From the NCBI GenBank assembly GCA_048499435.1, contig JASNZW010000004.1, forward strand, positions 357,247-421,246: a stretch of 64,000 nt of DNA. Reading direction: 5' to 3'. This document shows positions 42,742 to 50,534 of this stretch, piece by piece. Source of the stretch: DAOTWC01 sp048499435. Its GTDB lineage: Bacteria; Chloroflexota; Anaerolineae; Aggregatilineales; Phototrophicaceae. A model generated the notes under the pieces. The model did not search any database. It saw nothing but the letters and a program-made list of their open reading frames with translations, and was not told the DNA's origin. The stretch's first letter is position 1. Each line of letters opens with the position of its first letter. The translations under genes and the position numbers were made by a program.

Positions 42742-43653
42742 ATGACTGCTGCTTCGCCAGCGCCAACGTTCGCCCAGCGGGCGCGGCTGTTCTGGAACCG
42801 TCACAAATGGAGTTATTTTTTTGTGCTGCCCAGCACGCTGTTGTTTGTGCTGTTTATTCTTTACCCGCTGTTTCAGGCGTTTTTGCTGTCGTTTCAGGAC
42901 GTGGGCCTGCGCCGCAGCGAGTGGATCGGGCTGGAGAATTTCCGCTATCTGGCAAACAGCAGCCTGTTTCAGAAGTCGCTGGTTAACACCTTCGTCTATG
43001 CGTTCTTCGTGGTGATTTCGTGGACCACGTCGTCGCTGGTGATCGCGGTGCTGCTGCAGCCGTTTTCCAACAGCGTGCGGGCGATTTTTCGCGGCGCGTT
43101 TTATCTGCCGTATGTGTCCAGCGTGGTGGTGATTTCGCTGGTGTGGCTGTGGATTTTCCAGCCGGACTTCGGGTTCCTGAATTACCTTCTTGGCCTGTTT
43201 GGCATCCCGCGTGTGCTGTGGCTGCAGGACCCCAATATCGCCCTGTGGAGCATCGTGCTGAGCACCATCGCCGTGATACCGGGGACGGGCGTCGTCATTT
43301 ATTCGGCGGCGCTGGGCGCGATCCCCATCGAATATTATGACGCGGCTGAAGTTGAAGGCGCGAACGCCCTGCACCGGCTGCGGTTTATCACGTTCCCGCT
43401 GCTGAAGCCGACGACGCTGTACCTGGTGGTGATTTACACGATTGCCGGCTTCCAGATATTCGAGCGCGTGTATGTGATGACCGGCGGCGGCCCGGTGAAC
43501 TCGACGATGACGCTGGTGCAGTTGATCTACCGCACCGCCTTTTCCGACTTCAACTATGGCCGCGCCAGCGCGATCGCGCTGGTGCTGTTCGCCATCATCG
43601 CCACCTTTTCCTTCCTACAGTTCCGGGTTCTCAGCAGCGATTACGAGTACTAG
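42742..43653 (+). CDS. ABC sugar permease (UgpA/MalF-like)
   Basis: A 303-residue permease with six membrane helices (first: WSYFFVLPSTLLFVLFILYPLFQAFLLSF). The cytoplasmic EAA loop that docks the ATPase is EYYDAAEVEGANALHRLRFITFPLLKPTT near residue 205. AAGGAGCG stands before ATG 42742. It pairs with the next gene. No ATPase gene is adjacent; in this subfamily a shared MsmK/UgpC-type ATPase encoded elsewhere is common. Confidence 0.93.
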   Translation: MTAASPAPTFAQRARLFWNRHKWSYFFVLPSTLLFVLFILYPLFQAFLLSFQDVGLRRSEWIGLENFRYLANSSLFQKSLVNTFVYAFFVVISWTTSSLVIAVLLQPFSNSVRAIFRGAFYLPYVSSVVVISLVWLWIFQPDFGFLNYLLGLFGIPRVLWLQDPNIALWSIVLSTIAVIPGTGVVIYSAALGAIPIEYYDAAEVEGANALHRLRFITFPLLKPTTLYLVVIYTIAGFQIFERVYVMTGGGPVNSTMTLVQLIYRTAFSDFNYGRASAIALVLFAIIATFSFLQFRVLSSDYEY

Positions 43654-43656
43654 CCG

Positions 43657-44592
43657 ATGACTGCCAAGAGCGTTCCTTACACCGGCGGCGCGCCGCTGCG
43701 CGCGCGCTACAACCGCCGGCAGTTAGATTTATCCAAAGCGGCGGCGCTGGTTTTTCTCACCGTGGTGGCCGTAGTCAGCCTGTTTCCGCTGTACTGGCTT
43801 TTCGCGACCGCGATCACGCCGGCGGCGTCCACAGTCAAGATTCCGCCGGACCTTATCCCGGCCAACCCGACGCTCAATAATTTCGTCGAGATTGCCAAAG
43901 CCGGCGGCACGACCACGCTGGCGCTGCCGTTTCTGGCGGAGCCGCTGAAGATACAGCGCATCTGGGTGTGGCTGTTCAACACCGCCGTGTACGCCGTCAC
44001 CGCCATGAGCATCCACCTGCTGTTCGATTCGATGGCGGCGTATGCGCTGGCGAAGCGGCGTTTTCCGGGGGCGCGCCTGCTGTTCTGGCTGATTCTGGCG
44101 GCGATCATGATTCCGCCGCAGGTAACGCTGATCCCGCTGTTTTTCCAGGTGCGCGATATGGGGCTGAACAACACGTTCCTGGGCCTGCTGCTGCCTGGCC
44201 TGGCGGATGTGATCGGCATTTTCCTGCTCAAGCAGTTCATGCAGACGATACCGACGGAGCTGGAGGAAGCGGCGCGCATTGACGGCGCGTCGGAATGGCA
44301 GATTTACAGCCGGGTCATTATGCCGCTGTCGGTTCCGGCGCTGGCGGTGACGGCGATCTTTGCTTTTCAGCGCTACTGGAACAACTTCCTGTGGCCGCTG
44401 GTTATCACGCACAGCCCGGACCTGTTCACGCTTCAGGTGGGCCTGTCGTATGTGCAAAGCAGCGAATTCGGAACCAATTATGGCTTGCTGATGTCTGGCG
44501 CGGCCCTGGCGGCGCTGCCGATGATCGTGGTGTTTTTCGCCTTCCAGAAATACTTTGTGCAGGGGCTGCGCATTGGCGCGGTCAAAGGGTAG
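43657..44592 (+). CDS. ABC sugar permease (UgpE/MalG-like)
   Basis: A 311-residue partner permease with six helices and the EAA loop IPTELEEAARIDGASEWQIYSRVIMPLSVPAL near residue 205. A periplasmic insert between helices 1 and 2 (SLFPLYWLFATAITPAASTVKIPPDLIP...) is typical of MalG-like proteins. It starts 3 bp after the first permease stop. It ends 13 bp from the convergent Fur-family gene, with no obvious terminator between. Confidence 0.93.
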   Translation: MTAKSVPYTGGAPLRARYNRRQLDLSKAAALVFLTVVAVVSLFPLYWLFATAITPAASTVKIPPDLIPANPTLNNFVEIAKAGGTTTLALPFLAEPLKIQRIWVWLFNTAVYAVTAMSIHLLFDSMAAYALAKRRFPGARLLFWLILAAIMIPPQVTLIPLFFQVRDMGLNNTFLGLLLPGLADVIGIFLLKQFMQTIPTELEEAARIDGASEWQIYSRVIMPLSVPALAVTAIFAFQRYWNNFLWPLVITHSPDLFTLQVGLSYVQSSEFGTNYGLLMSGAALAALPMIVVFFAFQKYFVQGLRIGAVKG

Positions 44593-44605
44593 GCGCGCCG
44601 CCTGT

Positions 44606-45049
44606 TTATAAATCGTTGGCGCCGCTTCCCTGCGCGCAGGCCGCGCACAGGCCGAAGATCGCCATGTGTTCGATGCGCGCCGTGAAAGTGTACTCGCGGC
44701 GCAGGCTGGCGCGCAGGCCCGCGAAATGGCCGTCTGCCAGGTCTGTTACGCCGCCGCAGCGGAGGCAGATGAGGTGATGGTGGCACGGCTCCGTCACCAG
44801 CTCGTAGACCACGCCCGCCGCGCCGATGTCGGTCTGTGATATGACGCGCAGGGCCTTAAGCCACTGAAGCGCGCGGTAGATGGTTGGCGCGGGCAGGTCG
44901 TGCCCGCCGGCGGCGAGGCGCGCCTGTAAAACGGCGACGCTGGCGTGGCCGGGCTGCTGGCACAGCGCCGCGATCACCAGCCGGCGGGGCAGCGTCAGGC
45001 GCTCGCCGCTGGCTTTGAGCTGGTTAAACACAGTTTCGGCCTGAATCAT
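44606..45049 (-). CDS. Fur-family metal-dependent regulator
   Basis: A 147-residue Fur-superfamily repressor. The winged helix is in residues 1-80 (ERLTLPRRLVIAAL..., PAPTIYRALQWLKALRVISQ). The metal region has EPCHHHLICLRCGGVTDL and a final CAAC pair, giving the two-CxxC structural zinc site. It is divergent from the Co/Ni transporter genes with a 75-bp shared upstream region, so a nickel (Nur), zinc (Zur) or iron role is open. The neighbour favours Ni/Co sensing, by inference only. Confidence 0.9.
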   Translation of the reverse strand: MIQAETVFNQLKASGERLTLPRRLVIAALCQQPGHASVAVLQARLAAGGHDLPAPTIYRALQWLKALRVISQTDIGAAGVVYELVTEPCHHHLICLRCGGVTDLADGHFAGLRASLRREYTFTARIEHMAIFGLCAACAQGSGANDL

Positions 45050-45074
45050 AGTGACCCCTTTCCAGCCTTATGTG

Positions 45075-45101
45075 TATAATACTACAGTTGTAAGAAATTA
45101 C
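45075..45101. promoter_or_regulatory. Shared regulatory region of the Fur-family gene and cbiM
   Basis: TATAAT (45075-45080, plus) is a candidate -10 box for cbiM, and the palindrome GTAAGAAATTAC (45090-45101) just after it is a candidate operator for the divergent Fur-family protein. The palindrome is short and does not match a textbook Fur or Nur box, so this is tentative. Confidence 0.35.
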
Positions 45102-45142
45102 GGCTGAGACGGGGGCGGACAACTGTGATCGCGATCAGCGCC

Positions 45143-46087
45143 ATGCATATTCCTGACGGTTTTCTGAACGTGCCGGTGGCTGCGCTGGGCTGGGCGCTGC
45201 TGCTGGCGGCGGTGGCGCTGGCGCTGCGGCAGACGCGGCAGATGCTGGGCGAGCGCCACATCCCGCTGATGGGCATTCTGGCGGCGTTCGTGTTCGCCGC
45301 GCAGATGATCAATTTTCCGGTGGCGGGCGGGACGTCCGGCCATCTGATCGGCGGGGCGCTGGTCGCGATCCTGCTGGGTCCGTGGGCCGCTGTGCTGGTG
45401 CTGACGAGTGTGCTGGCGGTGCAGGGTCTGCTGTTCCAGGACGGCGGGCTGCTGGCGATGGGGTTCAACGCCTTTAACATGGGCGTGATCGCCGCGTTCG
45501 TGGGCTACGGCGTCCACGGCTGGGCGCGGCGGCTGCTGGGTGACACGCCCACAGGCCGCCTGGCGGGCGCGGCGCTGGGCGCCTGGCTGAGCGTGATGGC
45601 CGCCGCTGCCGCGACCGCTGTGCAGCTCGCGCTGTCGGGCACGGTCGCCTTTGCGGCTGTCGTGCCGGCGATGCTGGCCGTGCACGCGTTGATCGGCATC
45701 GGCGAGGCGCTGATTACGGTGGGCGCGCTCGCTTTCATTCGCGTCGCGCGGCCGGACCTGATCGGCGCGGAAAGCGGGCGCGGCGCCGCTGCCGGTTCCG
45801 GTTGGGTGGCCGCCGGGCTGCTGATCGCGCTGGCGGTGGCGCTGGCGTCGCCGCTGGCTGATCCCAACCCCGACGGGCTGGAGCGCGTTGCTGAGGACCA
45901 GGGTTTTATGGAGCTGGCGCAGGACGCGCCGTACACCATCATTCCCGATTACGCCGTCCCAGGCATCGAGAGCGAGGCGCTGGCGACGATGGCCGCCGGG
46001 GTGATCGGCGTGGTCGTGATGGCCGCGCTCGGCTGGGGGCTGGCGCGCGGGCTGCGGCGGCGCGCGCCGGGGTCGGCGTCGTCCTGA
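45143..46087 (+). CDS. cbiM: Co/Ni ECF transporter component CbiM with PDGLE tail
   Basis: A 314-residue membrane protein, the metal-binding S component of a cobalt/nickel ECF transporter. ATG 45143 gives MHIPDGFLN, whose Met1-His2 end is the metal ligand in this family; an in-frame GTG 18 bp earlier has a better purine stretch but would bury that end unless it is cleaved. PVAGGTSGHLIGGAL carries the further His. The C-terminal third contains PNPDGLERVAE, the PDGLE (NikN/CbiN-like) domain, so M and N are fused. CbiQ and CbiO follow. Ni versus Co is undecided. Confidence 0.9.
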   Translation: MHIPDGFLNVPVAALGWALLLAAVALALRQTRQMLGERHIPLMGILAAFVFAAQMINFPVAGGTSGHLIGGALVAILLGPWAAVLVLTSVLAVQGLLFQDGGLLAMGFNAFNMGVIAAFVGYGVHGWARRLLGDTPTGRLAGAALGAWLSVMAAAAATAVQLALSGTVAFAAVVPAMLAVHALIGIGEALITVGALAFIRVARPDLIGAESGRGAAAGSGWVAAGLLIALAVALASPLADPNPDGLERVAEDQGFMELAQDAPYTIIPDYAVPGIESEALATMAAGVIGVVVMAALGWGLARGLRRRAPGSASS

Positions 46088-46102
46088 CGCGCGGCTGGCC
46101 GA

Positions 46103-46885
46103 ATGTATCCACGGGAGCGACATACAGCGGCGGATTCGCCGCTGCACCGGCTGGACGCGCGCGTGAAGCTGGCGGCGGCGCTGGCGTTGAGCGCCATTAT
46201 TGTGCTGACGCCAGAGCGCGCCTGGCCCGCGTATGCGCTGTATGGCGGGCTGCTGGCAGCGCTGGCGACAGCCGGGCGGTTGGGCGTGCGGCGGCTGTGG
46301 CGGGCCGCCACGCCGGCGCTGGTGTTCGCGCTGGCCGCGCTGACGCTGGTGTTTACCACGCCGGGAAACACGGTCGCGCAGGCCGCCGGGCTGACGATAA
46401 CCGACGCCGGGCTGGCGCGCTTCGCCGCCATCGCGCTGCGGAGCTGGCTGGCGGCCCAGGCGGCGCTGCTGCTGGCGCTGTCCACGCCGTTCGCCGATGT
46501 GCTGTGGGCGCTGGCGAGCCTGCGCGTGCCGGGGACGCTGGTGCAGATTATCGGCTTTATGTACCGCTACCTGGGCACGCTGAGCGAGGAAGCCGAACGG
46601 CTGCTGCGGGCGCGGGCAGCGCGCAGCGCCGCCGTGCCCGCGCGCCGCGCGGGCGGCAGCCTGTGGTGGCGGGCGCGGGTGGCCGGGGGGATGGTGGGCA
46701 GCCTGTTCCTGCGCAGCTATGAGCGCAGCGAGCGCGTTTACGCGGCCATGCTGGCGCGCGGGTATCAGGGGCAGCCGCTGCGCCCGGACGCGCCGCCGCC
46801 AGGCTGGCGCGCGCTGGCGCAGGGGGCCGCGCCGGTGGCGGCGGCGGGCGGCGTGCTGCTGCTGGCGCTGCTGTGGTGGCGTTAA
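46103..46885 (+). CDS. cbiQ: Co/Ni ECF transporter transmembrane protein CbiQ
   Basis: A 260-residue T component with about five helices. N-terminal DSPLHRLDARVKLAAALALS is the usual opening. The two ATPase-coupling Ala-Arg-Gly segments are represented by ERLLRARAARSA and VYAAMLARGYQG. It starts 15 bp after cbiM, and cbiO begins 5 bp after its stop, so the three form one unit. Confidence 0.9.
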   Translation: MYPRERHTAADSPLHRLDARVKLAAALALSAIIVLTPERAWPAYALYGGLLAALATAGRLGVRRLWRAATPALVFALAALTLVFTTPGNTVAQAAGLTITDAGLARFAAIALRSWLAAQAALLLALSTPFADVLWALASLRVPGTLVQIIGFMYRYLGTLSEEAERLLRARAARSAAVPARRAGGSLWWRARVAGGMVGSLFLRSYERSERVYAAMLARGYQGQPLRPDAPPPGWRALAQGAAPVAAAGGVLLLALLWWR

Positions 46886-46890
46886 CAGCG

Positions 46891-47607
46891 ATGGGCGCGG
46901 TGGTGCAGGTCGCCGGGCTGACCTATGCCTACCCTGATGGCCGGCTGGCGCTGGCGGATGTGTCGTTCGCGGTGGCGGCGGGCGAGCGCGTGGCGCTGGT
47001 GGGGCCGAACGGCAGCGGCAAATCCACGCTGCTGCTCAACTTGAACGGCGTGCTGCGCGCGCAGGCGGGCACGATCACCGTGGGCGGGCTGGCGCTGGCT
47101 GACGACACGCTGCGGCGGATTCGCGCGCTGGTCGGCCTGGCGTTCCAGAACCCGGACGACCAGCTTTTTTCGCCGCTGGTGCAGCAGGACGTGGCGTTCG
47201 GGCCGCTGCACATGGGGCTGGCGCGGGATGAGGTGGCGGCGCGCACGGCGCGCGCGCTGGCGGCCGTGGGCATGAGCGCCTACGCTGACCGGGTGAGCTA
47301 TCACCTGAGCATCGGCGAGAAGAAGCGCGTGGCGCTGGCGACGGTGCTGAGCATGGAGCCGCAGATTCTGCTGCTGGATGAGCCGTCCGCCGGGCTGGAC
47401 CCGCGCGCCCGCCGCGAGCTGATTGGCCTGCTGGCGACCTTTACCGGGCGCGCCATGCTCATCAGCACGCACGATATGCGGCTGGCGCGCGACCTGTGCC
47501 AGCGCGTGATCGTGCTGGATGGCGGGCGCGTCGCGGCGGACGGTCCCGCTAACGCTGTCCTGTACGACGCCGCGCTGATGGCGCGTCACGGGCTGGAGAC
47601 GCCGTGA
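46891..47607 (+). CDS. cbiO: Co/Ni ECF transporter ATPase CbiO
   Basis: A 238-residue ABC ATPase: Walker A GPNGSGKSTLLLNL, Q-loop FQNPDDQLF, signature LSIGEKKRVALATVL, Walker B ILLLDEPSAGLDPRA and the switch His in STHDM. ATG 46891 is preferred to an in-frame start 18 bp earlier that overlaps cbiQ. FQNPDDQLF is typical of ECF-type ATPases. It is convergent with the Fe-S protein gene 4 bp away. Confidence 0.92.
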   Translation: MGAVVQVAGLTYAYPDGRLALADVSFAVAAGERVALVGPNGSGKSTLLLNLNGVLRAQAGTITVGGLALADDTLRRIRALVGLAFQNPDDQLFSPLVQQDVAFGPLHMGLARDEVAARTARALAAVGMSAYADRVSYHLSIGEKKRVALATVLSMEPQILLLDEPSAGLDPRARRELIGLLATFTGRAMLISTHDMRLARDLCQRVIVLDGGRVAADGPANAVLYDAALMARHGLETP

Positions 47608-47611
47608 ACCC

Positions 47612-49108
47612 TCAGTTGAACAGCGCCGAACCACGCGCCTCCATCGGCAGCGAGAGCAGGTAGAGCGTGACCAGCAGCAGCCCCACCAGCAGCAGCGCCC
47701 AGGGGATTAACCCCGGCAGGGCGCGGCGGCGGTAAAGGCGCAGCGCCGCGTTTTGCGCCAGGCCCAGGCTCCACACGAAGCCGCCCAGCAGCGCCGCCGC
47801 CTGGATAACGGCGATCACGCCGCTGTCCACCCCCGCGCCGAAGCGCGCCCAGTCGCCCGGCTGGCCCAGAAATTCCTGCAGCACCGGGATAAACGACAGC
47901 GGCGTGCTGAGGAAGTGGAAGCTGTAGTGCGCGAACCAGATGCTGAAGCCCAGCGGCACGAAAGCCGGCGCGAAAGCCGCCGCCGTGTGCCGCAGCGACA
48001 CGCGGCGCGCCGACCCGGTGAGCGCCTGCCCCAGCCGGGCGGCGGCCAGCGTCAGCGCGCCGGGGAGCAGCGCCCCGCCGACCGCGAAGATCAGCAGCAG
48101 CCCGGCGAAGTCGGAAGGGGCGCGCAGCGCGGCGGCCAGCGCCCGCTGGAGCGCGTACACCGGCGGGACCATGCCGAAGGCGTTGAGCGCGCCGAGGAAC
48201 GCCAGCCCGATCGCCAGCAGCGACACATCCCAGCGCGCGGGCCAGGCGCCCGGCTGGTTCAGCTCGCGGCCCGGCGCGCGCGCCAGCAGGCCGATATTGT
48301 CGTGCGGGCAGGCGCGGACACAGTCCAGACAGTACACACAGTCCAGGTTGGTTTTCAACTGCGGCGGATAGAGCAGCGTGCCGCAGCCCAGCACGCCGTC
48401 CGGCCCGCGCTGCGCCTGCCGCGCCGCGCTTGTGCCGCCCGCGACCGGGATATGGTCCACGCGGATAACGGGCTGCGCCGCCCAACTGCCGTTGACGCAC
48501 TCTTTGCCCTGGCAGGCGGCGCACACGGCGGTGTCGCGCACGCCGATCTGCGTCGGCGCGGCGGTCGCGTAGACGAAGTTGAACGCCCCCAGTGGGCAGA
48601 CGTACTTGCAGAAGGCCGATTCGGTGAACACCGCCTCCAGCACGAAGGCGGCGGCGAAGTAGGCGACGATCACCCAGGCGGTGAGCGCCGGACTGGCCCA
48701 CAGGTCGAGCCACTCGTAGAGGAAGAACAGCGCGATCAGGCTGGCGACCGCCGGCCACTTGCTGCGCAGCGCGCGCGGGAAACGCCGCCCGCGCTGGCTC
48801 AGGCGGCGCGCCAGGGTGCGCGGCAGCGCGAAGGGGCAGCCCATGCAGAACAGGTTGCCCGCCAGCAGCAGCGCAACCACGAGCAGGCCCCGGTAATGCA
48901 CCCAGACCGTGACCGTCGCCAGGTTGCGCGGCGCGAGCTGCGGGCCGGTAAAGCCGTCCACGACCAGCAGCAGCGCCCCCAGCGCCAGCGGAAGCTGCAG
49001 CGCCAGCCGCCCCCAGCGCCAGCGCAGCAGCGCGCCGACCAGCGGCAGGCGCAGCAGGTCGAACGCGCCGCGCGGGCGGTACAGGCGCGCGGCGGGCTTA
49101 GCTGCCAA
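47612..49108 (-). CDS. Polytopic 4Fe-4S protein (CcoG/NapH-like)
   Basis: A 498-residue membrane Fe-S protein. Cysteine motifs in order: FCMGCPF, FCKYVCPLGAF, VCAACQGKEC, and a ferredoxin-type DCVYCLDCVRACP, set among about ten membrane helices. It resembles FixG/CcoG and NapH/NosR proteins that pass electrons through the membrane; CcoG reduces copper for oxidase assembly. TTG 49108 (LAAKPAARLYRPRG) overlaps the stop of the upstream lipoprotein gene, suggesting coupling; it is the best start I can find but has no ribosome site. Confidence 0.75.
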   Translation of the reverse strand: MAAKPAARLYRPRGAFDLLRLPLVGALLRWRWGRLALQLPLALGALLLVVDGFTGPQLAPRNLATVTVWVHYRGLLVVALLLAGNLFCMGCPFALPRTLARRLSQRGRRFPRALRSKWPAVASLIALFFLYEWLDLWASPALTAWVIVAYFAAAFVLEAVFTESAFCKYVCPLGAFNFVYATAAPTQIGVRDTAVCAACQGKECVNGSWAAQPVIRVDHIPVAGGTSAARQAQRGPDGVLGCGTLLYPPQLKTNLDCVYCLDCVRACPHDNIGLLARAPGRELNQPGAWPARWDVSLLAIGLAFLGALNAFGMVPPVYALQRALAAALRAPSDFAGLLLIFAVGGALLPGALTLAAARLGQALTGSARRVSLRHTAAAFAPAFVPLGFSIWFAHYSFHFLSTPLSFIPVLQEFLGQPGDWARFGAGVDSGVIAVIQAAALLGGFVWSLGLAQNAALRLYRRRALPGLIPWALLLVGLLLVTLYLLSLPMEARGSALFN

Positions 49109-49508
49109 CGGTGTAAGCGAACTGCTGCTGCGCGGTGGCGCCGTCGGGCAGGGTGACGGTGATATCCACAACCCAGTCGCCGGCCATTGTCCACTCGAAC
49201 GCGATGTCGCAGCGGCCCGCGTCGTCGCAGTCGGCTTCAGCCAGCACCGGCGCCATGCCAGGGTGCGCCATATCGCCGCGCGCACTGACCTTTGCGCCGG
49301 CCACCGGCGCGCCCTGTGGATCGGTCAGCGTGACGCTGAGCGCGGCCGCGCCGATTACGGGCGGGTCTGGCTCAACCGTGACGGCGATCGTCACAGCGGC
49401 GTTTTCGGGGGTGGGCGTCGCCGCGGGCTGCTGCCGGCAGCCGGCCAGCGCCGCGCCAGCCAGCAGCGCGAGCAGCATAAGCGCCGCGCCTATTCTGTAT
49501 CCCATCAT
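49098..49508 (-). CDS. FixH/YtkA-like lipoprotein
   Basis: A 136-residue lipoprotein: signal MMGYRIGAALMLLALLAGAALAGC with lipobox LAGC, then one immunoglobulin-like beta domain (VTVEPDPPVIGAAALSVTLTDPQGAPVAGAKVSARGDMAHPGMAPV...) of the YtkA/FixH type. The MAHPGM His/Met pair could bind copper. It is translationally linked to the Fe-S protein, matching the FixG-FixH order of copper or oxidase clusters. The stop codon lies inside the next gene's start region. Confidence 0.78.
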   Translation of the reverse strand: MMGYRIGAALMLLALLAGAALAGCRQQPAATPTPENAAVTIAVTVEPDPPVIGAAALSVTLTDPQGAPVAGAKVSARGDMAHPGMAPVLAEADCDDAGRCDIAFEWTMAGDWVVDITVTLPDGATAQQQFAYTVGS

Positions 49509-49605
49509 GCACCTCGCTTTCGCACAGTGTGCCAGCGGACCATAACCTCTATTGTACCCTGTTTCACAAGCAAACCAGACGGGCGGCGGCGGCGCGGATT
49601 GGTGC

Positions 49606-49611
49606 TATACT
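49606..49611 (+). promoter_or_regulatory. -10 element before the cytochrome c gene
   Basis: TATACT preceded by TGC, about 37 bp before ATG 49648. It lies in the divergent 139-bp gap between the lipoprotein and cytochrome genes. Confidence 0.4.
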
Positions 49612-49647
49612 GCGGCGGTTCGATGGGAAGATAAGGGCACAGGCTCT

Positions 49648-50229
49648 ATGGCGCTGGCACGCTCTGTCGTTGTGATCTTCATCGCTGCCGGTTTGCTGAG
49701 CGCCTGCGCGGGCGCGGCCCCCGCGCCCACCGCCGTTCCGACGCTGGCCGGGACGCCGGTGACGCTGGCGTTCGTTGGGCCGGAGGCGCTGCCCACGTCC
49801 GCGCTGGCCGACCCGGCGCTGCGCCGGGCCGAGGCGAATTACCAACTGTACTGCGCGCACTGTCATGGGTATGCGGGCGAGGGCCAGCTTGTGGGCGCGC
49901 CGGCGGAAACCGAGCGCCTGGGGATGAAACCGGTCCCGCCGCATAACGCCACCGGCGACACCTGGCGCTATGCCGACCCGCTGCTGTATGAGGTGATTCG
50001 CGACGGCGTGCAGAACCCGCTGAATCAGTACCCGATGGCGGGGTGGGGCGGGGTGCTGAGCGATGAGCAGATTATGGAGCTGATCGCGTACATCAGGCTG
50101 TGGTGGACCGACGACCAGCGCGCGTATCAGGCGGCGGTTACGCGGAGCCTGATCGCCGCGCGCGAGGAATCCGGTCTGCCGGTTTTCGCGCCCCGGCGGA
50201 TGCCGGAAAACACAAGCCCCGGCGGGTGA
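49648..50229 (+). CDS. Monohaem cytochrome c lipoprotein
   Basis: A 193-residue exported cytochrome. Its signal ends in a lipobox (FIAAGLLSAC). The haem site is CAHCH in NYQLYCAHCHGYAGEG, and the axial Met is probably in NQYPMAGWGG, followed by the class I C-terminal helix LSDEQIMELIAYIRLWW. ATG 49648 was chosen because it gives the signal peptide. It likely donates or accepts electrons at the outer membrane face; the partner is unknown but the adjacent Fe-S protein is a candidate. Confidence 0.88.
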   Translation: MALARSVVVIFIAAGLLSACAGAAPAPTAVPTLAGTPVTLAFVGPEALPTSALADPALRRAEANYQLYCAHCHGYAGEGQLVGAPAETERLGMKPVPPHNATGDTWRYADPLLYEVIRDGVQNPLNQYPMAGWGGVLSDEQIMELIAYIRLWWTDDQRAYQAAVTRSLIAAREESGLPVFAPRRMPENTSPGG

Positions 50230-50238
50230 GCCGGGGCA
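50217..50238. terminator. Hairpin overlapping the cytochrome c stop
   Basis: GCCCCGGC (50217-50224) and GCCGGGGC (50231-50238) form a perfect 8-bp stem around the stop codon, between convergent genes. A U-run is missing on the plus side. Confidence 0.45.
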
Positions 50239-50261
50239 GATTAGCGATCACGCGCGGGGCG

Positions 50262-50468
50262 CTAAGCTTCGGGCGCGTACTCGATGGCGGTCAGCGCGCC
50301 GGCGATCTGTTCCCAGGTGGCGGGGCTGTCCCACGTCACGGTGACGAGTTTGGTGTCCACGCTGCCCTGAACCTGCTGCACGCCGTCGAGCGTTTTCAGC
50401 TCAGCGACGATGGTCTTAACGCAGCCGTTGCAGCCGATGGCCGGCACTTTGAACGTTTTGCTCTGCAT
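50262..50468 (-). CDS. copZ: Copper chaperone, single HMA domain (CopZ-like)
   Basis: A 68-residue heavy-metal-associated domain. The metal loop is IGCNGCVKTI (CxxC), with the HMA fold continuing in GVQQVQGSVDTKLVTVTWDSPATWEQIAGALTAIEY. The usual GMTC is GCNGC here, seen in some chaperones. A CsoR-type operator 50-65 bp upstream is identical to one at csoR-copA, so it should be induced by copper and hand Cu(I) to CopA. Confidence 0.88.
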   Translation of the reverse strand: MQSKTFKVPAIGCNGCVKTIVAELKTLDGVQQVQGSVDTKLVTVTWDSPATWEQIAGALTAIEYAPEA

Positions 50469-50516
50469 GGTGCAGTCTCCCGTAAAGTTATGCGCAGCTA
50501 AACCTGTCCCCTGATT

Positions 50517-50532
50517 ATACCCCAGGGGGTAT
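50517..50532. promoter_or_regulatory. CsoR operator at the copZ-like gene
   Basis: ATACCCCAGGGGGTAT, an exact 16-bp copy of 13818-13833. It lies 49 bp upstream of the chaperone start and just past the stop of the MFS gene. Confidence 0.8.
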
Positions 50533-50534
50533 TA

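Noticed and set aside
44606..45049. Calling the Fur-family gene nur or zur
   Set aside because: Only the zinc-site cysteines and general fold are readable; the sensory metal cannot be told from sequence alone.
45050..45142. Cobalamin riboswitch before cbiM
   Set aside because: The gap is only about 75-90 bp, too short for a B12 riboswitch, and lacks a visible B12-box-like element.
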